This document shows positions 1 to 8,180 of a DNA stretch of 64,000 bases, piece after piece. Numbering within the stretch: position 1 is the first letter of the stretch; every line of letters begins with the position of its first letter. Origin of the DNA: Streptomyces sp. PsTaAH-137 (lineage in GTDB: Bacteria > Actinomycetota > Actinomycetes > Streptomycetales > Streptomycetaceae). The notes under the pieces were generated by a model, which was given only the letters and a program-made list of their open reading frames with translations, ran no database searches and was not told the DNA's origin. The translations under genes and the position numbers were made by a program. The stretch covers positions 176,090 to 240,089 of the forward strand of contig NZ_QLLY01000015.1 of assembly GCF_003259365.1 (NCBI RefSeq), read 5' to 3'.

Positions 1-213
1 AGAAGCATGGCAACGGCCCACGGAGGTGCCCAGACTCCGGATCCAACAGTGTTGGCGGGCCAGCCGTCGCGCACACCATTGCCCGCACCAACAGCGTCCG
101 GAACAAGCGGAGTCGGGCCGCTTGTGCGACGGTCCGCAAAAACGCGAAGCGGCGCCGGCCGCGGTCGTCACGCTGGACGACCGCGGCCGACGCCGCTCCG
201 GGTGCCTCGATTC

Positions 214-843
214 CTACGGGCGCGGTGTGAACGCCGGATCGCGCTCCGCCAGTCCGTTGAGGACCAGGTCCCACACGTCGGCCAGCGCGTCCACGGACGC
301 CGAACCGGTGCCGGGCAGAGCCGAATCCTCCAGGCCGGAGACGAGATGCCGGGTCAGCGTCGCCACGGTGTCCGAGGTCACTCCGGGCTTGAACTCGCTG
401 TCGCCACGGGCCTGTTCGATCAGCCGGCGCACGCTGGGCAGCCAGCTGTCGCGCCAGTCCTCCGGTCCCGCGATGCGCTCACGGGTCAGGCGCGCGGACG
501 CGCGGACCGTGGCCTCCGTCGCCAGGAGCTCGCCCAGGGTCAGCGTGATCCGCACGATGCGCGGCAGCGCGGGCTCGGTTCCGGCCTCCGGCGCGTCCGG
601 CCCGTGCGGTGCGGCGATGCGCAGGACGGCCTCCCGGGCGAGGGCCGCACCGTCGGCGTGGATCGCGTGGGCCAGGTCCATCTTCGTGGGGAAGTGGAAC
701 GTCAGGGCTCCCATGGTCACGCCGGCCGCCTTGCTGATGCGCTGCAGGGACGAGCCGTCGTAGCCGAACCGCGAGATCTCCACGGCGGCTGCCTGGAGCA
801 GACGCTTGCGTGTGCGCTCGGCTCGTTGCTGGCTCGCCATCAT
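214..843 (-). CDS. TetR-family regulator, butyrolactone-receptor-like
   Basis: About 209 residues. The N-terminal helix-turn-helix (roughly residues 15-60) carries the motifs AAGVTMGALTFHFPTK and AVEISRFGYDGSSL, typical of TetR proteins and closest in style to ArpA/ScbR receptors (GALYFHF). The C-terminal part should be the ligand pocket. Three consecutive ATG codons lie at 846, 843 and 840, and AAGGAG at 851-856 favours the first two; I chose 843 (7-nt spacing). An ARE-like box lies just upstream, so autoregulation or control by the AfsA/ScbR-like pair at 38-39.7 kb is plausible. It stands alone on the minus strand, divergent from the XRE regulator. The TetR assignment is firm; the butyrolactone link is inference. 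Confidence 0.85.
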   Translation of the reverse strand: MMASQQRAERTRKRLLQAAAVEISRFGYDGSSLQRISKAAGVTMGALTFHFPTKMDLAHAIHADGAALAREAVLRIAAPHGPDAPEAGTEPALPRIVRITLTLGELLATEATVRASARLTRERIAGPEDWRDSWLPSVRRLIEQARGDSEFKPGVTSDTVATLTRHLVSGLEDSALPGTGSASVDALADVWDLVLNGLAERDPAFTPRP

Positions 844-888
844 CATCTGTCTCCTTCGAGCCACGGGGTTCGGCCGTGAGTCCGCCCG

Positions 889-915
889 CCCCTCTAAAAA
901 CCAATCGATCTCTAT
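889..915 (-). promoter_or_regulatory. ARE-like operator upstream of the left TetR gene
   Basis: Read on the minus strand, the 27 bases begin ATAGAGATCGATTGG and continue with a T run. They match the ARE-like box before the ScbR-like gene at 39018-39044 at 19 of 27 positions by eye. The box lies 46-72 bases before the TetR start. The surrounding 847-1220 spacer is unusually AT-rich for this genome and otherwise holds only promoters. Confidence 0.5.
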
Positions 916-1126
916 GATTATTCAGCCTTGAGGCGACGGTGCAAGCCTCGGCGCGGGTGGTGTCCGGATCTGAACAGAGTGAAAACTCTGCTTTAAGGCG
1001 CGGTCTTGAGTCCGTCGTGGCCGTTCAATTGGGGCATAAATACCCAAAGAGTTCACCGCGGGTCACGAAACACGCCAAGCTCCTCCGTGAAGCTTAGGTA
1101 AAAACGTAACGATCCCTCTGTTTGGA

Positions 1127-1153
1127 GTAGAGAAAAAAAAGATCGATCGCTAT
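1127..1153 (-). promoter_or_regulatory. ARE-like operator upstream of the XRE regulator
   Basis: The minus-strand reading begins ATAGCGATCGATC followed by eight T residues. It shares the ATAG.GATCGAT core and T tract with the box at 889-915 (about 16 of 27 matches by eye). It lies 68 bases before the XRE/MmyB-like start at 1221 and sits in an AT-rich stretch that probably holds that gene's promoter. Confidence 0.4.
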
Positions 1154-1220
1154 CTTGGTGGTGAAGCACCGCGCCGTGACCGGGCGGGTGCCAGTTGATT
1201 CGCGGAGGAGGACGGCCACG

Positions 1221-2186
1221 ATGACTGCCACGGGATCGTCGGCAACCCGTGTCGCGTTGTTGATGCGCGACGCGGGGCGCCTGGAAGCCGGCAGGGATTC
1301 CCGCCGGAGGGGGGTCCAGGACGTCGCACCACCCAGGCCCTCCACCCTGAAGTTCGCCGAGCTTGGCAGCTTTCTCGCCGCGCGACGGGCCGAGGTGACC
1401 CCGGAGCAGGTGGGGCTGCCCGGCGGGGGATCGCGCAGGCTGACCGGGCTGCGCCGCGAGGAGGTGGCGATGCTCGCGGGCATCGGCGCCTCCTGGTACG
1501 CGTGGATCGAGCAGGGGAGAGCGAAGAACGTCTCCCTGGAGATCCTGGAGGCCATCGCGCACGTGCTGCGCCTCAACGAGGTGGAGTGCCTGCACATGAT
1601 GCGGCTCGCGGGATACGCCGTTCCGCGCAGGCCGCGCAACCCGGTGGACGACGACCGGCGCCTCGCGATGCGGGTCGTCGACAGCTTCCTGTCCAAGCCG
1701 GCCTATTTCATGGACCGTTACTGGGACGTCCTGGCGGCCAACTCCCTCGCGACGCGGCTGCTGGGCTTCGAGGGAGCGAACCACAACTACCTGGAGTCCC
1801 TCTTCCTCGACCCGCGCGCCCCCGACCGGTTCGCCGACTGGGAGCGGGTCGCGGACGAGGCGGTGGCGCGGTTCCGCACACAGAGCGGCGAATACCTCGG
1901 CGACCCGAGGCTGGCCGCGCTCACCCAGCACCTGCGCGAGGGCAGCGCCGTCTTCGCGGATCTGTGGGAGCGGCACCGCTTCGGTGACGGGACCCAGGTC
2001 ACGCAGGTGCTGACCCACCCCGGCCTCGGGCAGGTCAGCCTGTCCCACATCTGTCTCGACTTCGCGGCACGCCCCGGACTCCAGCTCATCCTGCTGGATC
2101 CGCAGTCCGGCGCGGTGGCGGACCGCCTGGCGCGGTGGGCACAGGACGCTCCGCTGCCGGAGGCCGGGGTCCGTGTGCCGGCCTGA
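1221..2186 (+). CDS. XRE/MmyB-like helix-turn-helix transcriptional regulator
   Basis: About 321 residues. After a poorly conserved N-terminal extension, residues ~48-115 show the actinobacterial MmyB-type XRE pattern: LGSFLAARRAEVTPEQVGLP, then LTGLRREEVAMLAGI and WIEQGR. The remainder matches the MmyB-like ligand-binding domain usually paired with this HTH. The ATG at 1221 is preceded by GAGGAGG at about 1204-1210; an in-frame start at 1155 lacks such a site. Homologues commonly control a neighbouring reductase or exporter, and here the next gene is an MFS exporter in the same direction. An ARE-like box upstream suggests it sits below butyrolactone signalling. Confidence 0.85.
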   Translation: MTATGSSATRVALLMRDAGRLEAGRDSRRRGVQDVAPPRPSTLKFAELGSFLAARRAEVTPEQVGLPGGGSRRLTGLRREEVAMLAGIGASWYAWIEQGRAKNVSLEILEAIAHVLRLNEVECLHMMRLAGYAVPRRPRNPVDDDRRLAMRVVDSFLSKPAYFMDRYWDVLAANSLATRLLGFEGANHNYLESLFLDPRAPDRFADWERVADEAVARFRTQSGEYLGDPRLAALTQHLREGSAVFADLWERHRFGDGTQVTQVLTHPGLGQVSLSHICLDFAARPGLQLILLDPQSGAVADRLARWAQDAPLPEAGVRVPA

Positions 2187-2295
2187 CCGGTCCCGGGCCG
2201 TCGCCCGCCGCGGCAGTTCCCACCCTTTTCCCAACTGGCCTTATCGCTCAGCACTTTACGCCGAAACCCGAATACCCAGAGAGGTACACAGACCC

Positions 2296-3759
2296 ATGAC
2301 CGCATCGGGTACCACCCGCCGCCCAGGCCTGATCCTGGCCGCGCTGGCACTGGCCCAGCTGATCATCGCGCTGGACTACAGCATCGTGTTCGTCGCGCTG
2401 CCGGACATCGGCGAGGGGGTGGGCTTCTCGGGACAGCAGTTGCAGTGGGTCATCGGTGCCTACGCCGTCGCCTTCGGTGGCTTCCTGCTGCTCGGCGGCC
2501 GCCTGGCCGACCTGCTCGGGCGCCGGCGCATGTTCCTGACCGGACTCTCCCTCTATGCGATCGCCTCCGTCGTCGGCGGCCTGGCCGACGGACCCGGCCC
2601 GCTCGTGGCCGCCCGCGCCGTGCAGGGCATCGGCGGAGCCCTCCTTGCTCCGGCCACCCTCTCCCTGCTCACGACCACCTTCGCGGAGGGTCGCGAGCGC
2701 AACCGGGCCCTGGGCATCTGGGGCGCGACCGGCAGCAGCGGCATGGTCGTCGGCTCCCTGCTGGGCGGCGTGCTGACCCAGGCGTTCGGCTGGGAGGCGG
2801 TCTTCTACGTGAACGTGCCGCTGGCCCTCGGAGTCGGTCTGCTCGGTGCGCGTGTGCTGCCCGCCGACGCCACGGCCGAGCGCCGCCAGGGCTTCGACCT
2901 GCCCGGCGGCGTCTCCGTGACCCTCGGGGCGCTGCTCCTGGTCTTCGGTCTCGTCCAGGGCCCCGACGCCGGCTGGGCCGCGCCCGTCACGCTGATCAGC
3001 TTCGTCGCCGCCGCGGCGCTGATCGTGGCCTTCGTCGTCATCGAGTCGCGCACCGCCGACCCGCTGGTGCCGCTGAAGGTCTTCTCGTACAAGAGCCTGC
3101 GGCTCGGCTCGATGATCACTTTCATGTTCATGGCCACCTTCGGAGCCAGCGCCTACTTCCTCACCCTCGCGCTGCAGACGGTCCGCGACTGGAGCGCCCT
3201 CGCCACCGGCCTGGCGTTCATCCTGCCGTGCGCCTGCATCCTGGTCGGCTCCGTGGTCGGCGGCAAGCTGTCCACGGCCTTCGGCGTCCGCGGCACGCTC
3301 GTCATCGGCCTGGTGATCGGCGCGGTCGGCACGGCGCTGTTCGCCGCCTTCCTGGATTCCGGCTCGACGTACCTCCAGATGGCCCCCGGCATCGTCGTCT
3401 TCAGCCTGGCGCAGGGCGTCATCTGGACCGCCATGTTCTCGGCGGCCACCGCCGGGGTCGAGGAGGGGCTCCAGGGCCTCGCCTCCGGTCTCGCCACGAG
3501 CGGGCAGCAGGTCGGCGCCGCCGTCGGCCTCGCCGTCCTCGTCGCCGTCTCCAACGCGGTGACCGGATCCGACCCCGCCCCGGCCGAGCTGTCCGACGGC
3601 CTCCAGGCCGCCACGTACACCTCCGCCGTGCTCATCCTGCTCACCGTCGGCCTCGCCCTGGCGCTGAGCAAGCAGCCCAAGGCGGCGGCCGCGGACACCT
3701 CGCAGGTGGTGGCGAGCAGCCTCCCCGCGGAGCCGACCGTGCCGGTCCAGAACGCCTGA
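2296..3759 (+). CDS. MFS drug-efflux transporter, DHA2 type
   Basis: About 487 residues with some 14 predicted membrane segments. The N-terminal half carries LDYSIVFVALPDIGEG and the loop motif GGRLADLLGRRRMF, followed by AARAVQGIGGALLAPATLSLL, all hallmarks of the DHA2 (EmrB/QacA) proton-antiporter family. The ATG at 2296 follows AGAGAGG at 2278-2284; the open frame extends upstream without coding character. A strong hairpin follows the gene. Its place beside a biosynthetic region makes it a candidate exporter or self-resistance pump. The substrate cannot be read from sequence. Confidence 0.92.
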   Translation: MTASGTTRRPGLILAALALAQLIIALDYSIVFVALPDIGEGVGFSGQQLQWVIGAYAVAFGGFLLLGGRLADLLGRRRMFLTGLSLYAIASVVGGLADGPGPLVAARAVQGIGGALLAPATLSLLTTTFAEGRERNRALGIWGATGSSGMVVGSLLGGVLTQAFGWEAVFYVNVPLALGVGLLGARVLPADATAERRQGFDLPGGVSVTLGALLLVFGLVQGPDAGWAAPVTLISFVAAAALIVAFVVIESRTADPLVPLKVFSYKSLRLGSMITFMFMATFGASAYFLTLALQTVRDWSALATGLAFILPCACILVGSVVGGKLSTAFGVRGTLVIGLVIGAVGTALFAAFLDSGSTYLQMAPGIVVFSLAQGVIWTAMFSAATAGVEEGLQGLASGLATSGQQVGAAVGLAVLVAVSNAVTGSDPAPAELSDGLQAATYTSAVLILLTVGLALALSKQPKAAAADTSQVVASSLPAEPTVPVQNA

Positions 3760-3829
3760 TCAACATCTGACGCTCCATCAAGTCCCCGTGCGTGCGGCAC
3801 ACAGCGCCACGCTCGCGCACGCGGACGGC

Positions 3830-3866
3830 CGAGGCCCGGTGTCGAACCCGTCGACACCGGGCCTCG
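3830..3866. terminator. Hairpin terminator after the DHA2 exporter
   Basis: A perfect 16-bp stem (arms 3830-3845 and 3851-3866) with a 5-nt loop, ACCCG. There is no U tract, as is common for Streptomyces terminators. It lies between the exporter stop and the MBL-fold gene. Confidence 0.75.
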
Positions 3867-3907
3867 CGCGTGCACCCGCCCCACCTCCCTCCAGCGAAAG
3901 AGACGCG

Positions 3908-4756
3908 ATGACCCACCACGACGCACCGTCCGCCACCGACAGCCACGTCAGGTCGCTCCGGCTCGGCGAGCACACCGTCACCGTCCTCACGGACGGCGGT
4001 GTCCAACTGCACCCCCTGCACTGGTTTCCCGACTCCGCACCGGACGACTGGAGCGCCCCGGACGCCTCCCCGCTGGACTCCACCGGACACCTCGCCGCCC
4101 CCATCACCGCCCTGCTCGTCGAGCACCGCGACCGGGCCCTGCTCATCGACACCGGGTACGGCGCGCACAGCGTGGCCGCCGAGGACACCGTCGCCACCAT
4201 CGGAGGCCTGTACGGAGGACGGCTCCCGGCCGAACTCGCCCGCCACGGACGCGAGGGCGCGGACATCGACACGGTCGCCTTCACGCATCTCCACGACGAC
4301 CACGTCGGATGGGCCTTCGGCGCCGGGCCCGACGCGCCACGCCTCTTCCCCCGGGCCGCGTTCGTGGCATCGGCCGCCGAGTGGAAGGGACAGGAGCAGC
4401 GGGCGGGCGAGGCGGCGACGCGAGCCGTGGCCACCGGCGACGAGGTCTTCCCCGGAGTCCGCGCCTGGGCCGCTCCCGGGCACACCGGCGGGCACACCGC
4501 CTACGTGATCTCGGGCGGCGGACGCCGGCTGATCGCCTTCGGCGACGTCTTCCACGTCCCGGACCAGTTCGCCCGTCCCGACTGGACCTGCGCGATGGAC
4601 GCCGACCCGCGGCAGGCGGTGCGGACCCGGCACGCGATGACGGCCGAACTGACCCGGCCCGACACGCTCGCCTTCGCCACCCACTTCGCCGCGGGACCGC
4701 TCGGACGGGTCCGGACCCGGCGCGGTGTCCCGTACTGGGACGCCCTGGAGGCGTAG
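3908..4756 (+). CDS. MBL-fold metallo-hydrolase
   Basis: About 282 residues. It carries the metallo-beta-lactamase signature THLHDDHVGW near residue 124 (HxHxDH), a downstream histidine in PGHTGGHTA, an aspartate in FGDVFH and a late histidine in ATHFAAGP. These are the ligands of a dinuclear zinc site. The overall pattern resembles the lactonase/hydrolase branch (N-acyl-homoserine lactonase-like enzymes) rather than beta-lactamases. The ATG at 3908 follows GCGAAAGAGA. With butyrolactone-type synthases nearby, a lactone-hydrolysing role in signal turnover is possible but is inference. It is separated from the exporter by a terminator and from the next operon by ~270 bases. Confidence 0.85.
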   Translation: MTHHDAPSATDSHVRSLRLGEHTVTVLTDGGVQLHPLHWFPDSAPDDWSAPDASPLDSTGHLAAPITALLVEHRDRALLIDTGYGAHSVAAEDTVATIGGLYGGRLPAELARHGREGADIDTVAFTHLHDDHVGWAFGAGPDAPRLFPRAAFVASAAEWKGQEQRAGEAATRAVATGDEVFPGVRAWAAPGHTGGHTAYVISGGGRRLIAFGDVFHVPDQFARPDWTCAMDADPRQAVRTRHAMTAELTRPDTLAFATHFAAGPLGRVRTRRGVPYWDALEA

Positions 4757-4866
4757 CAGACCGCCCGGCGCTCAGCGTGTTGGTGTGAATGGCAGTTTGC
4801 CTGGCGGTGGCGTCGCGGAAGCCGGTGACATTGAAGTCTGGGGAACCGGAAAACCCGCTGCGATGA

Positions 4867-4907
4867 TTCACAGCGTGGACCAGAACTTCTATTCGAAGTT
4901 CACAGCG
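4867..4907. promoter_or_regulatory. Inverted repeat with flanking direct repeats upstream of the HAD-AvrD operon
   Basis: A perfect 7-bp inverted repeat, GAACTTC-TATTC-GAAGTTC (4883-4901), is overlapped by two copies of TTCACAGCG at 4867-4875 and 4899-4907, 32 bases apart. The spacer 4757-5024 has no convincing gene. The site is about 120 bases before the HAD gene and is a likely operator for the whole operon; the cognate protein is unknown. Confidence 0.45.
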
Positions 4908-5024
4908 GAATCCGGATCCGCCTTTGTCGGCCGGTGGCCGTGCTTCCACCGATCCGCCGCCGACGAATGACGCGGGAATCCGTCATGTCGTTCTCCCGGC
5001 CAGGCCACAGGAGGTACCAGACAG

Positions 5025-5816
5025 ATGAGACGGGTGAAAGTCGCCTTCTTCGACGTGGATCACACCCTGACCACCTCGGGAAGCATGTCCCGGTTACTGG
5101 CCTATTACCACGCGGCCCTGGGCCACCCGCGCCGGGAATTCGACGACCGGATGTGCGAACTCAAGGCCATGACGGCCGTCGGATGCCCGCGCGAGGCGGT
5201 CAACCGCGCCTATTACGCCGGTCTGGAGGGCCTCGACGCGGAGGTCATGGCCGCGATGGCCGGCGCCTGGTTCGACGCGGAACGCGCCACCGGCGGCTTC
5301 TACCACGAGCCCGCCGTCGCCGAACTGCGCCGGCACCGGGAACACGGCGCGCACGTCGTCCTCGTCTCCGGTTCCTTCCCCGCCCCGCTGCGCCTCATCG
5401 CCGCCGACCTCGGCGCGGACGAGCTCCTGTGCACGGTGCCGCGCGTCGAACGCGGCCGGTACACGGGGGAGTTGGACGGGCCGCCGATGATCGGGACCGC
5501 CAAGGCGGACGCCGCGCTGAAGGTCCTCCTGCAGCGCGGCGTCCCGGCCCGTGACTCGATCGCGTACGGGGACCACGTCTCGGACCTGCCGCTCCTGAGA
5601 GCGGCCGGTTCCGGCGTCGTCGTCGGCGGGAACCACCGGCTGCGCACCCTGGCGGGCGCCGAGGGCTGGACCCTGCTGCCCGGCACCCCGCCCGCACCGG
5701 ACCTCCGCCTCCCGGCCTGGTCCGCCCCGGCCCGGTCCGCCCCCTGGACGGCGCGCGGCCGCACCGCACAGCCCTTTGTCACCTCATCCCGCTATGACAT
5801 GTCGGAGAGCGCATGA
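5025..5816 (+). CDS. HAD-superfamily phosphatase (SerB-like, HAD-IB)
   Basis: About 263 residues. HAD motif I is FFDVDHTLT at residues 8-16 (nucleophile Asp9), motif II is VLVSGSFP, motif III is a lysine in GTAKADAALK, and motif IV is YGDHVSDLPLL. An alpha-helical cap between motifs I and II fits small phosphomonoester substrates, as in phosphoserine phosphatase. It begins the AvrD operon and overlaps the next gene by four bases (ATGA). In the butyrolactone pathway a phosphatase removes the phosphate of the condensed sugar or triose unit, and this enzyme may do the same for an AvrD product (inference). AGGAGG in ACAGGAGGTACC lies before the ATG. Confidence 0.88.
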   Translation: MRRVKVAFFDVDHTLTTSGSMSRLLAYYHAALGHPRREFDDRMCELKAMTAVGCPREAVNRAYYAGLEGLDAEVMAAMAGAWFDAERATGGFYHEPAVAELRRHREHGAHVVLVSGSFPAPLRLIAADLGADELLCTVPRVERGRYTGELDGPPMIGTAKADAALKVLLQRGVPARDSIAYGDHVSDLPLLRAAGSGVVVGGNHRLRTLAGAEGWTLLPGTPPAPDLRLPAWSAPARSAPWTARGRTAQPFVTSSRYDMSESA

Positions 5817-7159
5817 CTGCCTGGTTCTTTCAACGACTGGAAACCTTCGGGGACGCCGACGCCATCGTCTTCGAAGGCCGCACGCACAGCTACCGGCACG
5901 TACTCGACCTCGCCGCCCGGTGGGGCGAACTCCTCGACACGCACGGCATCCGCTCCGGCGACGTCGTCGCGCTGGAGGGGCCCAGCAGCGTCGAGGCGTG
6001 CGCTGGACTGCTCGCCCTGATCGCCCGCGGAGCCGTCGCCGTGCCCCTGGCCCCGCTGCCCGCCGCCAAGCGGACGGAGTTCCTCGACGTCGCCGAGGTC
6101 GAGACGGTCGTGACCCTCGGCGGGTCCGCCGCCGAGCACCGCGTCGAGCGCACCGGACGACGTGCCGTGCACCCCCTCTACGAGCGCCTGCGCGCCGCGG
6201 CCACCCCCGGTCTGGTGCTGTTCAGTTCGGGCACCACCGGGCGCAGCAAGGCCACCGTCCTCGACCTGGCGAAGATGCTGGGCAAGTACCGCGAGATCCG
6301 CAGGGCGCAGCGCACCCTCGGCTTCCTCAGCCTCGACCACATCGGCGGCATCAACACCCTGCTGCACACGCTCAGCCAGGGCGGCGCGCTGGTCACCATC
6401 GCCGAGCGCACCCCGGCCACGGTCTGCGCCGCCGTCGCCGCCCACCGCATCCAGGTCCTGCCCACCACGCCGACGTTCCTCAACATGCTGCTGATCTCGG
6501 GGGCGTACGCCGACCACGACCTCGACTCCCTGCGGCTCATCACGTACGGCACGGAACCCATGCCGCTCGGCGTCCTGCGCAAGCTTCACGAGGCACTGCC
6601 CGACGTACGCCTGAAGCAGACCTACGGCCTGTCCGAACTCGGCATCCTGGCCACCAAGTCGCGCGGTGACGACAGCCTCTGGGTCAAGCTCGGCGGCGCC
6701 GGATTCGACTACGACGTCCGCGACGGCATCCTGTGGATCCGCTCCGACATCGCCATGTTGGGCTACCTCAACGCGCCCGCGCCCTTCGACGACCGGGGCT
6801 ACTTCAACACACAGGACGCCGTCGAGGTCGACGGCGACTACGTCCGCATCCTCGGCCGGAAGTCGGAGATCATCAACGTCGCGGGGGAGAAGGTCTACCC
6901 GGGCGAGGTGGAGAACGTCCTGCTGGAGATGGACATCGTCGCCGACGCCACGGTCTCCGGCCGCAGCAGCCACATCACCGGCCAGGTCGTCCAGGCCGTC
7001 GTGAAGCTGACCCGCCCGGCCGACCCCAAGGACGTGGCCCGCCAGGTGCGCCGCCACTGCTCCGAGCGGCTCGAGGCCTACAAGGTGCCGCTCCTCGTCG
7101 AGGTGTCGCAGGACGACCACCACTCCGAACGCTTCAAGAAGATCAGGGCCGCGGTATGA
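5813..7159 (+). CDS. ANL-superfamily acyl-adenylating enzyme (acyl-ACP/CoA ligase)
   Basis: About 448 residues, short for an ANL enzyme but with both domains. The phosphate loop LFSSGTTGRSK lies near residues 137-147, YGLSELG near 270, GYFNTQD near 330, and the C-terminal lysine motif RFKKIR near 440. It would activate a carboxylic acid as the acyl-AMP and pass it to one of the two ACPs in the same operon (inference). Both gene junctions overlap by four bases, so it is translationally coupled to the phosphatase and the SDR. The substrate is unknown; nothing points to an alpha-amino acid (the typical amino-acid anchoring Asp region is absent). Confidence 0.85.
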   Translation: MTAWFFQRLETFGDADAIVFEGRTHSYRHVLDLAARWGELLDTHGIRSGDVVALEGPSSVEACAGLLALIARGAVAVPLAPLPAAKRTEFLDVAEVETVVTLGGSAAEHRVERTGRRAVHPLYERLRAAATPGLVLFSSGTTGRSKATVLDLAKMLGKYREIRRAQRTLGFLSLDHIGGINTLLHTLSQGGALVTIAERTPATVCAAVAAHRIQVLPTTPTFLNMLLISGAYADHDLDSLRLITYGTEPMPLGVLRKLHEALPDVRLKQTYGLSELGILATKSRGDDSLWVKLGGAGFDYDVRDGILWIRSDIAMLGYLNAPAPFDDRGYFNTQDAVEVDGDYVRILGRKSEIINVAGEKVYPGEVENVLLEMDIVADATVSGRSSHITGQVVQAVVKLTRPADPKDVARQVRRHCSERLEAYKVPLLVEVSQDDHHSERFKKIRAAV

Positions 7160-7899
7160 GCACCCCGACCCCGGCCCGCAGGGCGGCACTCGTCAGCGGC
7201 GGCACCAAAGGACTCGGCAGGGTCCTGGTCGAACGGCTGCTCGCCGACGGCTGGTCCGTGTCGACGTTCAGCCGGACGTCCAACGACTTCGTCACCGAGA
7301 CGACGGACAAGTACCAGGACGCGTTCCACTGGGAGTCCGTCGATCTCGCCGACTCCCAGGGCCTGCGCTCCTTCGCGCGCGACACCGGCAAGCGGTTCGG
7401 GCGGCTCGACCTCCTCATCAACAACGCCGGCGTGCTTCACCAGGAACTCTTCCTCACCGCAGCCCCCGGCCGGATGGAGGACCTGATCCGCGTCAACCTC
7501 CTCGCCCCGCTGCACCTCTCCCAGGCCTGCGCCCGGCTCATGGTGCGCGGCGGCGGCGGAAGCATCGTCAACATCTCGTCCATCAACGCCGTACGGGGAT
7601 ACCGGGGCGTCGCCGTCTACGCCGCGGCCAAGGCCGGCCTCGAAGGTCTCGGCCGCAGCATGGCACGCGAGCTGGGGCCCCAGGGCGTACGGGTCAACAC
7701 CCTCACGCCCGGCTTCTTCGACAGCGACATGACCGCGGAGGTCACGTCGGCGAACCGCGAGAAGATCCAGCGGCGCACGCCGCTGGGACGACTGGGGACG
7801 GTGGACGAGATCGCCGACGCGGTCCTCTTCCTCGCGACCCCCTCATCACGCTTCATCACCGGACAGACCATGGTCATCGACGGAGGCATCACATGCTGA
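7156..7899 (+). CDS. SDR-family oxidoreductase, FabG-like
   Basis: About 247 residues. The cofactor loop SGGTKGLG is at residues 14-21, NNAG follows near 91-94, and the catalytic set SS..Y155AAAK159 is intact. Arg-containing FSRTS after beta-2 suggests NADPH. The C-terminus TGQTMVIDGG is typical of 3-oxoacyl-ACP reductases. It overlaps the upstream ligase by four bases and the downstream ACP by seven. A keto reduction on an ACP-bound or AvrD-derived product is the likely role. In the A-factor pathway a reductase acts after condensation, so the parallel is attractive but unproven. Confidence 0.88.
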   Translation: MSTPTPARRAALVSGGTKGLGRVLVERLLADGWSVSTFSRTSNDFVTETTDKYQDAFHWESVDLADSQGLRSFARDTGKRFGRLDLLINNAGVLHQELFLTAAPGRMEDLIRVNLLAPLHLSQACARLMVRGGGGSIVNISSINAVRGYRGVAVYAAAKAGLEGLGRSMARELGPQGVRVNTLTPGFFDSDMTAEVTSANREKIQRRTPLGRLGTVDEIADAVLFLATPSSRFITGQTMVIDGGITC

Positions 7900-8180
7900 A
7901 CGACACCCAAACCACGGACAGCGCCGTGCAGCGGACCGTCCTGCGCGAGATCGACAACGTTCTGCTCAACGACGACGGCGCCATCGAGTACAACCTGGAC
8001 GACCCGCTGCTGACGGCCGGCCTCAACTCGCTGCTGCTGGCCCAGCTGCTGCTGGAGCTGGAGGCCGAACTCGGCGTCGACCCCTTCTCCGGCGACCGGT
8101 CCATCACCGACGTGCGCACCGTCCGCGAGCTCGTCGCCGCCTACGAGGACTCGATACGTACCGCAGGGGCGGGTGTGTGA
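7893..8180 (+). CDS. Acyl carrier protein
   Basis: 95 residues, acidic, with a four-helix carrier pattern. The presumed phosphopantetheine serine is Ser46 in TAGLNSLLLAQLLLELEAEL; the usual DSL is NSL here. It starts inside the SDR gene and its end overlaps or abuts the AvrD-family gene, so it is very likely the partner of both. A PPTase in the same operon can activate it. Confidence 0.85.
   Translation: MLNDTQTTDSAVQRTVLREIDNVLLNDDGAIEYNLDDPLLTAGLNSLLLAQLLLELEAELGVDPFSGDRSITDVRTVRELVAAYEDSIRTAGAGV

Noticed and set aside
1..213. Open plus-strand frames at the left edge continuing across the TetR gene.
   Set aside because: Composition is not protein-like and they run antisense to a well-supported TetR gene; no gene called in 1-213.
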